A program made the position numbers and the translations under genes. Below are positions 9,906-20,207 of a stretch of DNA of 64,000 nucleotides, in pieces; within the stretch, counting starts at the first letter, position 1; each line of letters opens with the position of its first letter. The notes under the pieces are model-generated. The model ran no database searches. It saw only the letters and a list, made by a program, of their open reading frames with translations, and had not been told where the DNA came from. The stretch is from Tetracentron sinense (taxonomy: Eukaryota > Streptophyta > Magnoliopsida > Trochodendrales > Trochodendraceae). The DNA lies in assembly GCA_015143295.1 (NCBI GenBank), contig CM026565.1, positions 17,308,548-17,372,547 on the forward strand. Direction: 5' to 3'.

Positions 9906-10829
9906 AAACTCAATGCAAAGCCCTAAATGATAGAAAATCAATAATGGCGGTAAATGGATTACCGCCATCTCTGAAGCATTTCCAAGAGTGCTTTGCTGGC
10001 CAGGGGGTTGAGTTAGGGGTGAACCCAAGGGATGCTGGACCCATAGGATTGAAGAGGAAAGTCCAGGGAAGGTCCTGGGCCTTTAGTGGACCCTGGAGGT
10101 GATCTGGAGTGGCCCCAAAGTGGGCCCAAACACACTGTGTTTGGTAACAGACAATGGCGGTAGAATATCTACCGCCATTCTGGATAGTGCCTGGTTTAGG
10201 GCATGTTAACCATGGTTAAATCGAATGGTGGACCCTGGAAGGACCAGGGTTGATAGAAGAGAGGGTGGGGAGTCCAACCATGGCCTTGGATTGGACCAAG
10301 GCCCCACCCAAATGGGTGCAATAGTGCTGTAAACTAGGATGCCCAGAATGGCGGTACTGAGTTTACCTCCATTCTTGTATTTCCAGAAAATCGGTCTGTC
10401 CCCCCATGGGACTGAGCCAAGGTTATCCCATGGGATCCCTCATGGTCTGAGTGTCTCCCAGAACACAGGAGATGGTTCCATGTATGAGGGTGTTATACTC
10501 GAATTTAACACCTCAAGGGGGGTTCCTCCATGCCTATGAGGAAGGCAGAGGGACCCGTATCCTTGGTCAAGAAATGTAAGTAGAGAATAAAAAAAGAAAT
10601 AGAGGACCCCTGGAGTAGAACCAGGGGTCTTACAGTGTTTTTTTTGCAGAAAATAAATGGTAGGAGAGGGTCCTACATTGCTGTACAGCTCCTACGATGG
10701 TGAAGAGTATGCTGCTTGGCTGAGGGGCACTGGTGCACGGTGGTTGAGCCTGGAATAGCCTAGGGGAACTCCCTGAAATGCTTGGGGTGATCTCAGGTGA
10801 AAGCAAGGACTGAGAGTTAAGGGGGATTT
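9906..10829 (-). mobile_element. Inverted Tat LTR fragment, probably part of the Tat-C 3' LTR
   Basis: Aligns by eye in the same plus orientation with 28320-29340, the interior of the Tat-B minus-strand LTR. Shared landmarks, in order, are three inverted repeats of the ATGGCGGTA/TACCGCCAT type, a CCATGGTTAA-type palindrome, and a CCAGGGGTCTTACAGT stretch. Its orientation is opposite to Tat-A but the same as Tat-C, whose body stops at 51579 without an LTR. The simplest reading is that it is the far half of Tat-C's 3' LTR, cut off by the S2 nest. It ends exactly where the S2 LTR starts. The long ORF fragments here are not conserved. Confidence 0.65.
9944..10373. repeat. Three spaced inverted repeats in the Tat LTR fragment
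   Basis: At 9944-9968 the arms are ATGGCGGTA and TACCGCCAT. At 10153-10179 they are AATGGCGGTAGA and TCTACCGCCATT. At 10347-10373 they are AATGGCGGTA and TTACCTCCATT with one mismatch. Spacers are 3-7 nt and the units are about 200 bp apart. The Tat-B LTR has six units of the same design. Confidence 0.8.
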
Positions 10830-11504
10830 TGTTGCCAAGATATGGACCCTAGAGGAGGGGTAAATAGGGTCAATGGCAGATTTAAAAATTGTTTTCCCTT
10901 TTAATGTGGAATTTAAAAAATCAAAGGAGAATGTAGTTAATAGATGATATAAAAATCTAAAAGCAAGATAATTTAAAGTATAGAAGAGAGAAAAGGAAGT
11001 GCAAACACAGTTTGTTAACGAGGTTCGACAATCTCCAGCCTACTCCCCGCCTCTGCAAACCGCAAAAAGTTCCACTACGATCCATGATCGTACAAGCTTC
11101 TTCATAGGTGAAGCTTAACACATTTACAATCTCTCTTATGGTCGAGATGCAACCTTACAATCCCTCTTCAAGTCAGGATGGAGCCTTTCACTATCAGAGC
11201 ATAACCCTTTCTGACAAAAACGAAGCAGTAGCTTCACTGCAAGAACACGCAGGTTCTTGACTGAATACAAATGAAGGTTTTGAATTTACAATCCGAAATA
11301 ATAACTCCTTTTGAGTTAGATGTGAATGGAATAACAGACTCTAAGAAATCTCTCAAGAAAATGATTTGGATTAAGCTCAATGAGAAAAACAGAGTATCGT
11401 TTTTCAAGATTGGGATTTTTGGCTCAAGAGAATGATTGATCAATATAACAGTGTAATATCAACTTATTGTTTCTTGGATCTTGTTCTTATGATTCAAAGA
11501 TCAT

Positions 11505-11515
11505 CTCTATTTATA
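11505..11515 (-). promoter_or_regulatory. TATA box of the S2 3' LTR
   Basis: The minus strand reads TATAAATAGAG, a near-ideal plant TATA box about 1.1 kb into the LTR. In the other S2 LTR the same place (near 49255-49265) reads TTTATTTAGAG on the plus strand, so that copy has lost the match. Confidence 0.6.
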
Positions 11516-11619
11516 GTGTTCTGATATTTATTATCGTTGATGAGCATTAAATGAAAAATCACCCGTTATTAATATAGTTGTTGAGCTTTAAAGATGGGTT
11601 TCAGAATTTTTCTGGGTTA

Positions 11620-12082
11620 TCCAGTCGATTAGAAGGGTCCTCTGATCGGCTGGATGGTCACTAGATCGCCTGGATCAGTTATATGATAGACTGGATGGTA
11701 AAAACCAAATTTTGTGCATTTTGTTCTATCTAGTCGATTACACGGGTCTTCTGATCGACTGGATGGACCACCTGATCGACTGGATGGTCCACCTGATCGG
11801 TTGGATAGACCAAAAAACATTCAGATTTTAGTTTTCTTAGACTTTAATGATTTTCACGAGTTCCAAAGTCTTTTAATATATTAATTAAACTTGATTAACA
11901 TCTCATAATGATCTTTTGAATGATCTAAGATGAATTCACAATGAGTTTCAATTCAATCAGTACATGCAGACAAATTTTGGAAAAATTTGTTTTATCCAAT
12001 CAATCACAAGGCTTGCCTGATCGACGGGATGGTCTGCCTGATCGATTGGATGGACTATCTGATTGACTAGATAGACCATTTT
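11620..12082. repeat. Array of GATCGACTGGATGG-type motifs in the S2 LTR
   Basis: Two clusters, 11620-11812 and 12000-12082, each made of units of about 19-21 bp with cores such as CTGATCGACTGGATGG, TCGATTA and CTGATCGGCTGGATGG. Variants differ mainly at CpG positions. The second LTR has matching clusters at about 49370-49560 and 49740-49830. A third, weaker cluster lies at 15240-15445 in the region before the envelope-like ORF. Confidence 0.75.
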
Positions 12083-12613
12083 ATTTGCAGAATCCATTTT
12101 TCAAAACCTTTAAGATAAGATTTGATTCCAAGGTTTAATACTTAACCTTTATGAGAAAGATGATCATGTTTTAAGGTCCTTAATTATATTATTATATTTG
12201 TTTAAGAACCTATGGTCAATCTAAGGTATTTTAAGCTTTTCACCAAATCACCACTTGAGGATTTTTACAAGAAATCCTGGATAGACTATTGACTACCTAT
12301 TCTTAGACCTTGATGGAGTTGATCATTTGCTTCTTTGGTCTTCAGTAGCAGTGTCTCAAAGACAATCTTCTAGAATCCTTTTTGCATATAGATGAATATC
12401 TTCTTGAAAGCTTTGATTTGAAATTTCATCATGCTTTGACTTGATCTCTTGCATTGAAGATTCTTGAAACCTCCTAGAAGTCAATCCTTTATCTCTTGAA
12501 TACTGTAGACATTAATGCTCATGGTAGACATTAGTATTACAAGAGTCATTTCATTATTTATGTTATCATGAAAACTAATTGAGGGTCATATGGTTGTAAC
12601 CTTTAGGCTAATA

Positions 12614-12680
12614 ATCTCCCCCTTTTTGATGATGACACAAATAATGGAATGAGATGGGTTAAGCTCCCCCTCAATACATA
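12614..12680 (-). other. S2 polypurine tract with an extra copy
   Basis: On the minus strand AAAAAGGGGGAGAT abuts the LTR start. A second tract, TTGAGGGGGAGCTT, lies about 45 bp upstream. Such tracts prime plus-strand DNA synthesis. Repeated polypurine tracts near the 3' LTR have been described for Sireviruses. Confidence 0.7.
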
Positions 12681-13077
12681 CTATCCATAAAATTTGAGAA
12701 GAGCTCTCTCTAAGCATATGCATATAAGTAAAAGACAATATATTGGAAGAAAGAGAAGTTCCACAAAGGAATCCATTTAGATTTTCTTTTAAATACCAAG
12801 AGAAATTCCATAAAGAGAAATCAATTAATTTATAAGAATCAAGAGAGGTTCCATGATATTTCAAGTTTGAATTAATGTATAACAATATAAAGGAGATATA
12901 TCCAAAAAAATTCATGTATTTCATATGTCAAAAAATATACATCCATAAATCCATAACATCTGTACATAACAACTCATCATCACATTATATTCCATTTCAT
13001 TTCTCTCCCTTATCACCATAAAAAAATCAATAAAAGTATCACAAAAAGCAGAAACAACCCCTAGTACCTAAGACACT

Positions 13078-13869
13078 CTAACTAGACTCCTTGTTCTTCT
13101 TCTTGATTGCCATGAATAGGGAGTCTTCATCACTACTAAAGCTCTCCGAGGAGTCATCTGAATAAGAGGAGGAGCTAGAAAGGAGGGTTGGATCTTTTTC
13201 TTCATCAGAAGAGGGATGAGAAATGATGGGTTCACCTTTAGAATGGGCTTCTTCTTTTTTCATTGGCTGTTTGCCTTTGGATTGAGAAGGAGGGCCTTGA
13301 GAGGAAGGGGCTTGAGAAGGAGGGTCTTGAGAAGATCCAGAAGACAAGCTTATTAAGAAGTTGTTGATCTTCTTGAGCTCAGAGGTGGCTCTCAATATGA
13401 TGGTGGCTGACAGGGAATCTTGTTCAGCCATGTCTAGCAGCAACTTACCTTGGGTCTTCACCTGAAGGGCTGAGGACTCTGCATGGCCTTGGATGACTGA
13501 AGCTACCTTTCCAAGCTTGACACACTCTTCCATCTGATCTACTTCCAGTCTCTGAATTAGGGTGGTGGTTATGTCAACTCTATTATTTGTCACTGAGGTA
13601 TCCATGTTGATAGCCCCCAAAGCAGAATAGGAAGCATTTGCTCTCTCTCTAAAATTAGCATGCAGAGCAGCTATGGAGGATTCAACAGTGGAGATCCTTT
13701 CTCTCATCTCAGATCTGAAATCTGCAGAAGATCCTTCAAGATAAGCTAATCTGTCTTTGACTTCAGTTTGCAGTCCAGAGGCTTGAGCTTCTTGAATTTC
13801 CAATCTCTCTCTGATTTCAGCTTGGAAGTGCAGCATCCTAGAACTTAGAGAATCTAGCTTTCCCATCAT
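13078..13869 (-). pseudogene. S2 envelope-like region, C-terminal coiled-coil part (263 codons)
   Basis: Encodes a heptad-rich helical region (repeated RERLE/RERIS, SSIAALHANFRERA), then QSKGKQPMKKEE and an acidic Ser-rich tail that ends near a run of Lys. No signal peptide or membrane span is obvious. Its start overlaps the stop of the preceding frame by one base, so it is probably a frame-shifted continuation of that protein and not a separate gene. A shorter copy occurs at 51016-51507. Function is unknown; it is called envelope-like only by position between pol and the 3' LTR. Confidence 0.55.
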
Positions 13870-14324
13870 CAGGCTGAGAATATCATCATAAAAGGAGGCA
13901 TATAAAGGACCTCAGACTGAGCAGAAGAGCCACCTACCTCAAAGTGAGGAGAGGAAGCCCTGAAGGGAGAAGAAAGAGGACAGAGAGGAGGAGCTCTAAC
14001 TGGAGACTGAATGGGAGGATAAGAATGGGGGGAATGATCCAAGGGAGGATCAGAAGGGAGGTCAGAAGAGGGTGGAACAGATGAAGGTGCAGGAGCAGGA
14101 AAGGGTGCTGGTGCAGCAGATGAAGAAGGCTGAGCAGCAGAGGTTTTGGGAAACCATTTATGCAAATCTTTATTCCACTGATATCCCATTTTGACTAAAG
14201 TAGTAGGACTGTAGAAATCATAGTGGGAAGGGTGAATAACTTCCAAAGTAGAGTCAAAGGAAAGTTCAAAGTGTTTGAAAATATGGGTGAGGAGCTGACC
14301 ATAAGGCAGACATGCATTTTTCAT
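13869..14324 (-). pseudogene. S2 envelope-like region, middle Pro-rich part (151 codons)
   Basis: Starts MKNACLPYGQLLTHIF, the continuation of the plant-transposon domain in the previous frame (S1 has LPFGVLITNI at the corresponding place), then a long Pro/Ser/Ala linker. The ATG overlaps the previous stop as ATGA. Because the domain runs across this junction in S1, I read the overlap as the result of a small indel, not translational coupling. Confidence 0.55.
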
Positions 14325-15025
14325 TGAAACACACTCACCATATTATGAAAAATGAGATAACAGATGTCAAAAGACTGGGTGGTTAGAACACACCAGATTA
14401 GAAAAACATCAAAATATGATAGGTAGTTTCTGCTACCTTTCCTTGGAAGGATGTTGTATGAGATGATGTGATGAATCAGTCTGGCATCAAGAGTCAGATT
14501 GTCAAGAGTAGGAAGAGAAGCTTGAGAAACTTCTTTATTGGAGCAAATTAGCTTTAAAGTTTCAATGGGCTCAAATCTAGGATGGATTGGCCATTCTTTG
14601 GAAGCAAATGGCTCAATGGTCCCAGCTAAAACAGAAAGAATTGAAGTTGTAACTTCAATGGACAGAGTAATGTCCTTACCACAGACATAGGAGGTGAAAG
14701 AATTTGTGGAAGGACTGAAGTGATGGTGGGAATGGAATAGTTTGAACAATTCAGGATACATAGGTTCCTTAAATTTGAAGAGATGGAGCCATCCAAGAGC
14801 TTTGAAGAGCTCACAGATGTGACCTAAGCCCCACTCTTCTAGAGCAGTGGAATCAAGGAACTTACCGTACACTATGGGACGGGAGTGGATGATGTCTCTG
14901 TATCTTTTGGCAGCCTTCCTTGTCTTGAAGCATGAGGCTTGAGGTTCTTCTTCAACAGCAGCTTCCTTTGATCGTCTCTGTCTTTTAGGGCTGGACCCTT
15001 CTTCATCATTCTTCGTTCTTGCCAT
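14321..15025 (-). pseudogene. S2 envelope-like region, N-terminal domain (234 codons)
   Basis: Starts MARTKNDEEGSSPKRQRRSK, a basic leader that resembles a nuclear localisation signal. A globular region follows, with GWLHLFKFKEPMYPELFKLF, DITLSIEVTTSILSVL and LDARLIHHIISYNILPRKGS. The architecture resembles the 'putative plant transposon protein' domain found in the extra ORF of many Sireviruses, and S1 has a counterpart (VREFYANIY, about 25150). The frame is open over 700 nt, unusually well kept for this window. No transmembrane span is visible, so a true envelope role is doubtful. Confidence 0.6.
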
Positions 15026-15448
15026 ATGAAATCAGATAGGAATGGATTGGAGTGGATTACATAAGGTTTTAGAAAGATTTTTAGGGTTTGGAGAAGATGA
15101 AATGGGGTAGAATAGGTTTTGGAGGGAAGAGGTGAGTGCGAGTAGCAACAGAGAATGTTTAAAGTAAATGGGTAGATTGGGGATTTCGGGGTCTTTATAG
15201 GCAATAAAAAACTTTTTTTTTAATTTTTAATTTTACATTATCCAATCGATTACAAGACTTGTCGGATAAACTAGATTGCCCATCTAGTCGATTAGAACAC
15301 TTATGTGATCGACTAAATAGAATAAAAAAGTTGTTTAAAAAGATTTCAGCATTAATAATCACATTTTACACTATCTAGTCTATTACGAGCTTCGTCTGAT
15401 TGGTTGGATCCATCATCTAGTCGATTAGGACACTAAAGTGATAGACTG
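15026..15448 (-). other. S2 noncoding region before the envelope-like ORF
   Basis: No gene. It contains AT-rich DNA and, at 15240-15445, motifs of the same TCGATTA / GATCGACT type as in the S2 LTR. It ends abruptly where the Tat-B LTR begins at 15449. The last five bases before that LTR are GACTG; no matching copy is visible at the other Tat-B end. Confidence 0.5.
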
Positions 15449-16025
15449 TGTGAGCGCGGATTTCTGTGACACTCACGATGATGCATACCTATACCCTCAC
15501 GGGTGTGTGAAGGTTATGTTTAAGAGTCGTCACCTATTCATTCAGAAGGGATAAGTCTCCCGGGTTTGGATAAGGTCTTGGTCTGTGAGTGAGATCAGGG
15601 TAAAGGGTTCAGTTAAGTTCGGGGAAGGTGTTAGGCACCCCAAGGCTTCCGTTTTACAACGGTTTCATCTCCGTAGGTATAAGCTAATCAAAATTAATCT
15701 TGTTCACAATGCCGGAGTGTTTAAGTTAACACTAATCCAAGAAAGGAAAAGCTAATTGGGGTCGAACCCGGGTTGGGTTACCTACGTACTCACAAGGTGA
15801 GATCAGACCGAACGTAGTTTTGTCACGTGAGCCTGTGCTGAGGCTAGGGGTGTGTGTGTGTGCACCAAGGGTGGCTAACATGGAATAGTCCAGCAGACTA
15901 GGGTTTGGTTGACTGAGGTTGGTCAAGTGCAATGTTTAAGCCCTGTAGGCTTAGGGGTAGTCCGGTAGACTAGGGCGGAGTTTGACCCGGGTTAGGGTTC
16001 CTAACCGGGGTTAGGCCAAACTAAC
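15449..16025 (-). mobile_element. Tat-B 3' LTR, distal part
   Basis: The plus strand starts TGTGAGCGCGGA. The LTR therefore ends GCTCACA on the minus strand, nearly complementary to its start TGTAAGC at 29963. It contains a TACCTACGTACTCACAAGG block related to the one after the integrase. Interrupted by S1 after CTAAC at 16021-16025. Host LTR sequence resumes at 27908. Confidence 0.75.
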
Positions 16026-16209
16026 TATAAAGTCAAAGTTTTGTGTTGGCAAAATTCCGAGCCCAAAAAAGTTGTATAGTGATCCTTAGGTCATCATCTG
16101 GTTTGAAGCAAAGCGAAGAAAAAGCCATGAAAAAGTATGAAGATTCATCACCCAAGTTTGGCTCATTATTTAGGATGATAAGTGAGACCTAGAAGACCAA
16201 AAAACACCC

Positions 16210-16445
16210 ACTTGGGGTTGACCCTCACCACTTAGGGTTGACCCTGAGTATCTAAAAAATTGTATGGAAAAATATGGCAGAGAGGTGTTTTTCTCAAGGT
16301 CGACCCTGGAGGATGTTTGGGTCGACCGAAGTACCATGTTGGGTCGACCCAAATGTCTTCCAGGGTTGACCCTGATATGGGTTGTTCACTTATTCTCATT
16401 TCAGCACCTCAGGGTCGACCCAACTGACTCCCAGGGTCGACCCTG
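16210..16445. repeat. GGTCGACC palindrome array in the S1 5' LTR
   Basis: Eight copies of GGTCGACC or GGTTGACC in about 235 bp, often in the wider frame AGGGTCGACCCTGA. All lie within 300 bp upstream of the TATA-like element. The variants replace CG with TG, as expected after loss of methylated cytosine. The 3' LTR has the matching array at 27055-27270. Confidence 0.85.
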
Positions 16446-16505
16446 ATATGAAAAAACTTTCCAAATCCGTTTTTAGCATGTTCTAAATTGCATGGGTTGT
16501 TCCTC

Positions 16506-16513
16506 TATTTATT
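16506..16513 (+). promoter_or_regulatory. TATA-like element of the S1 LTR
   Basis: TATTTATT, just after the palindrome array and also present in the 3' LTR at 27331-27338. It is the best core-promoter candidate in the LTR; no initiator is assigned. Confidence 0.4.
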
Positions 16514-17156
16514 GGGACACCCCTAATTCGTGGAGACCATCTTTTAGAGAGTTATTAGAGCATCTTAGGCTCTCTCTAGAGTTCATCTAAACTCTAGAAA
16601 TCATTCCACTTCTTCTGCATTAGTTTTACTCTAGGGTTTGTAAGCTTTTCACTCACATTATTATGAACTTGCATTAGATGATCCTCAACCTTTGATGAGA
16701 TCACCCTAGAGCTTTTCTGAACCCTAAAACCTATAGTGTGCTCTACTATGAGCGTTGGTTGGCTTAAACAAAGCCGTCAAGGGCGGAGATTGATCTTCAG
16801 AGATCGTGATTGATCACTTTGAGCAAGATTGGCCGGTGAGGAACCAGAGGTGTTGCGGAGATCGAACATGCTGTGTTCGTGGTTTACGAGCTGAGGAATC
16901 AATACCAAGGAACAGTGTGTCGTGTCCAGTTGGGTAAGATTCGAGTCTTGTATTGTTTAAATCTTCTCATAGTGAATTTTGTGCTGGACTAGGTCCCGTG
17001 GTTTTTCTCAGAAGGATTTTCCACGTAAAAATCTTGTGTGTTCATATGAGATTGATTGTGTGTGATTGCATAAAATTAAAATTGGTAGAAAACCTTGAGT
17101 AGACCTATTCACCCCCCCTCTAGGTCAAAGAGTTCATTGAAATAAGAAATTTCAAT

Positions 17157-17168
17157 TGGTATCAGAGC
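17157..17168 (+). other. S1 primer-binding site, tRNA-Met type
   Basis: TGGTATCAGAGC, complementary to the 3' end of the plant initiator methionine tRNA, two bases after the 5' LTR. This is the standard Ty1/copia primer site. Confidence 0.9.
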
Positions 17169-17223
17169 GGGTACACTCATAAGGTTAATTCCTTAAGTGT
17201 GATCTTGTGTCTATCCTTAAGTC

Positions 17224-18161
17224 AATGACTACTCTAAGAGAGGGTGGATCCATCTCTCGTCCTCTATTATTTGATGGGAACAACCATGCGTATTGGAAAG
17301 CTTGAATGAGAGCGTTTCTCAAATCCATAGATGAGAGAATCTGGATGTCCTTTCAGGATGGATGAACTCCACCGGTGAATATTCTAGGTGATGTAATTCT
17401 CACTAAAAGTACTAAGGATTGAAGCAAAGATGAGCTCGAGACAAGTGGTTGAAACACGAAAGGTCTCATTGCAATTTTTACTGTGGTCACTGTTGAAGAA
17501 TTCAAACGAATCTCTTCATGTGAAACAACAAATGAGGTATGAGATATTCTGGAAATGACTCATGAAGGTACAACCACTGTCAAGATCTCAAAGCTCCAAA
17601 TTCTCACTATTAAATTTGAAAATCTGAAAAAGGAAGACAATGACACCTTTGATGAATTCTATGCTAAACTAAGTGACATTGTTAACTCTAATTTCAACCT
17701 GGGTGAGAAAATTAGTTAGTCTAAAATTGTTAGAAAAATCCTTAGATACTGGAAAGGTTTCAATCTAAGGTCACTGTCATCAAGGAGAGCAAGAATGTTG
17801 ATGCTCTCAAGATTGAGGAATTGGTCGGATCACTCTAAACCTATGAACTCAATCTTCGACCATCCAAAAAAAAAAATCTGTAGCCTTGAAAATTGTCAAG
17901 GAGACCTTGGATGAGGATGATAGTGATGCTGAGTTGAGAGAGAAGGAGTTGGCTCTATTTGTTAAGAAATTTCAAAAATACCTGAAAATAAATAGAAGGT
18001 TCAAGCCTAAATCAGGAGAAAAACCTCATGAAAAGCTAAAGTCAAAACCTTGGGATAACAAGAAAGTCCCCAAAGGAACTGACAAGAAATCTCATGGCAT
18101 TCAATGCTATGAATGCAAAGGCTATGGCCACATTTCACCTGATTGCCCTAACAAGAAGTAG
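17224..18161 (+). pseudogene. S1 gag
   Basis: The likely start is the ATG at 17224, about 55 nt after the primer site, giving MTTLREGGSISRPLLFDG and AYWKA, the opening of plant copia Gag. UBN2-like sequence follows (NEV then FDEFYAKLSDIVNS). The zinc knuckle CYECKGYGHISPDC at about 18105-18150 has all four ligands (CX2CX4HX4C). At least six in-frame stops (for example near 17306, 17363 and 17421) and a frameshift near 17750 destroy it. Gag would form the cytoplasmic particle. Confidence 0.8.
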
Positions 18162-18170
18162 AGTAAGGGA

Positions 18171-18755
18171 ATGGTGATGAATGCCACATGGGATGATAAT
18201 GAATCTAAGAATGAACAATCCGAAAGTTCTACCTCAAGTGAGGAATTTGAAAATCATATGGACTTCACTGTCACCCTATCAGAGATTGACAATACTCCCA
18301 CTAATCATAAAGAGAAGAATGATGGAGATCAAGTGAGTGAGTCTAGTGAAGATCATGATCAGAGTCACACTGTCTCTGAGTGTGATGAAGATATGGATAC
18401 AGCCTTGTTTTCTGAAAGTCTCAAGATGAAGAAAGCTAAGATCTCTTTGAACAAAAAACTTAAAATTGCTCAACAGGAAAGAGACTCTTGCAAACAAGAA
18501 GTAGAAGGGAAGAATGCTCTGGTATCTCAGCTTGAAAGTGAAAAAGCTGAACTGGTGTCCAAACTAGAATACCTTGAGGAAGAAAATGCCTCTTTGTCTA
18601 AATGGATCAAGGTTCTAGAAACTGAGGAAGATAACTCCATGAGTGTATCTGAAGAGTCAAAGACTCGCATTTCAGAATTGGAATCTGAAAGAAATAACCT
18701 TATTGAAAAAGTTAGATTTCTAGAAAAGGAATTTCTTGACATTCTGAAAGTTTAG
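18171..18755 (+). pseudogene. S1 Gag C-terminal coiled-coil region
   Basis: Open for 194 codons. It has an acidic Ser/Glu-rich start and then a long heptad region (KKLKIAQQERDSCKQEVEGK and several SELESER-like turns) that predicts a coiled coil. S2 has a similar segment at 47085-47549. A stop at 18753-18755 separates it from more of the same kind of sequence. It is probably part of one Gag polyprotein with the zinc-knuckle frame. Confidence 0.6.
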
Positions 18756-18860
18756 GATGAGCTAGCTAAGAAAGTAATAGAACTCGAAAAAGAAGCTAAA
18801 CTCCTTAGCAACACTTAAATCTTGGATAAACTGATTAGTATGTAGCGCTCAACAGTAAAC

Positions 18861-19196
18861 ATGTCCGGCATAGGACATCTAGACAGACCATCCGGTCCCT
18901 TGAATGTCGGAACAATGTCTACTACAACATTTGAGCCAATATATGAAAATCCAAGATTTGTGATTTCAAACTCCTCAGGATCAAAAGCTAGTATGCCAAA
19001 CTCTCAGTTGTACCAAACTTTTGTCACTTCTGGACAAGGTAAAATTTCAACTGAAGCTGAGAGAACTAAAGTTCAGCCCCAAGCTAAAAGACCTCCTCCT
19101 CCCAGGTTCATTCCCACTTGCCACCATTGTAGAGTGAAGGGTCACACCCAACCTAACTGCAATGCCTTTAAAAGAAATTCCCGAAATGGTTCATGA
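18861..19196 (+). pseudogene. S1 second zinc-knuckle-like segment
   Basis: Ser/Pro-rich, ending in CHHCRVKGHTQPNC at about 19120, a CX2CX4HX4C arrangement. It lies between the coiled coil and the protease and would be the nucleocapsid end of Gag or its junction to Pol. A stop at 19194-19196 is followed by about 300 nt of broken frame. Confidence 0.6.
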
Positions 19197-19499
19197 AATC
19201 AAACACAACATCAAGGGAATCTCCAAAGGTAAATTCAAGTCTTAGTAGAAAAATCTAGGAGTTTGTGTGAAGAAGTGATGAAAATTGCTCAACTCTCTAG
19301 TACGCAACATGATCGTGACCCTTCTTATGCTCATCATGAAGAAGGTAACAGGATGAACCAAAAATTCTAGGAACTCCCAGAAGAGAAGGAAGAACAGGAG
19401 ATCCAATAAAAAGAAGGTCATGCCTACATATGAAGTGAACAAAGACAATAGGGTTCCCCAGAAGTCTATGTTCATTTATGCAAGAAAGGATGACCTAAA

Positions 19500-20207
19500 A
19501 TGCTTTTGATCCACACCGCTTTGAAAGCCCAAAATTCTGACATGTGGTATTTCCATAGTGGATGTTCTAGACACATGACAGGTAACAAGTCCCTCTTCAC
19601 TCATCTTGAGGAATGCTCAGATGGGACTGTTACTTTTGGTGATGGAAGCAAATCCTTTGTGAAAGGAAAATGTGTCATCCAAGCACCAGGCATTCCAAAA
19701 CTGAAGGATGTCTTGTTTATAGAAGGACTGAAAGCTAATCTAATTAGCATAAGTCAATTGTGTGATGATCACCATGCTGTCCATTTTACCAACAGTAAGT
19801 GTTCTGTTGTGGATGACAAAGGTGTGTGTGTTTTGGAAGGGTCAACAAGAACCACTAATAATTGGTATGGTTTAATTCCAAGTGATGGTTCTTCTCAAAT
19901 TTGCAACAGGGCTAAAGTTGAAGAAGTTGAACTATGGCACAAGAGGCTAGGTCATATGAATTTCAAAGACCTAAGCAAACTCTCAAAACACGAGCGTGTG
20001 AGAGGTGTGCCTAAACTAGGGAAGCCCTTTACTGCTATGTGTGGGCCATGTCAAATTGGTAAACAAATTAAAAGCCCATACAAGAAGGCTTCAAATATCA
20101 CTACCTCACACCCACTAGAACTAATACACATGGATCTCATGGGTCCTACTCGAACTGAAAGTCTAGGAGATAAGCGATACATCCTAGTGATGGTTGATGA
20201 TTTCTGA
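19500..20207 (+). pseudogene. S1 aspartic protease and integrase zinc finger
   Basis: The protease motif reads WYFHSGCSRHMTGN. The catalytic Asp codon is replaced by CAT (His) at 19554-19556, which should abolish activity. FGDGSK, LKDVLF and GLKANLISISQLCD are the conserved following blocks. The GAG-pre-integrase region has LWHKRLGHM and CGPCQIGK, the HHCC zinc site. The integrase core starts with HMDLMGP, including the first catalytic Asp. The frame ends at a TGA at about 20205 where Trp or Arg is expected. Confidence 0.85.

Larger units (their letters stand above)
10830..12613 (-). mobile_element. S2 3' LTR, 1,784 bp
   Basis: The plus strand runs from TGTTGCC to GGCTAATA. On the minus strand it starts TATTAGCC (TGTTAGCC in the other copy, so the G of TG has decayed) and ends GGCAACA. 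It is directly downstream of the polypurine tract on the minus strand. It matches 48578-50358 along its length. It contains clusters of the short motif GATCGACTGGATGG at about 11620-11812 and 12000-12082, upstream of a TATA box when read on the minus strand. Confidence 0.85.
16026..17154 (+). mobile_element. S1 5' LTR, 1,129 bp
   Basis: Starts TATAAAGTCAAAG just after the target duplication and ends AATTTCA two bases before the primer-binding site. The 3' LTR starts TTTAAAG, so the second base of the canonical TG has changed in both. Compared with the 3' LTR it lacks about 100 bp near 16220 but keeps about 65-75 bp near 16760-16840 that the 3' LTR lacks. Contains a GGTCGACC palindrome array and a TATA-like TATTTATT at 16506-16513. 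Confidence 0.85.

Noticed and set aside
13869..14324. Translationally coupled genes joined by ATGA overlap
   Set aside because: The domain continues across the junction in the S1 counterpart, so a small indel is the simpler cause.
16210..16445. CRISPR or integron-like repeats in the palindrome arrays
   Set aside because: Spacing is irregular, variants are common and they sit inside LTRs of eukaryotic retrotransposons.
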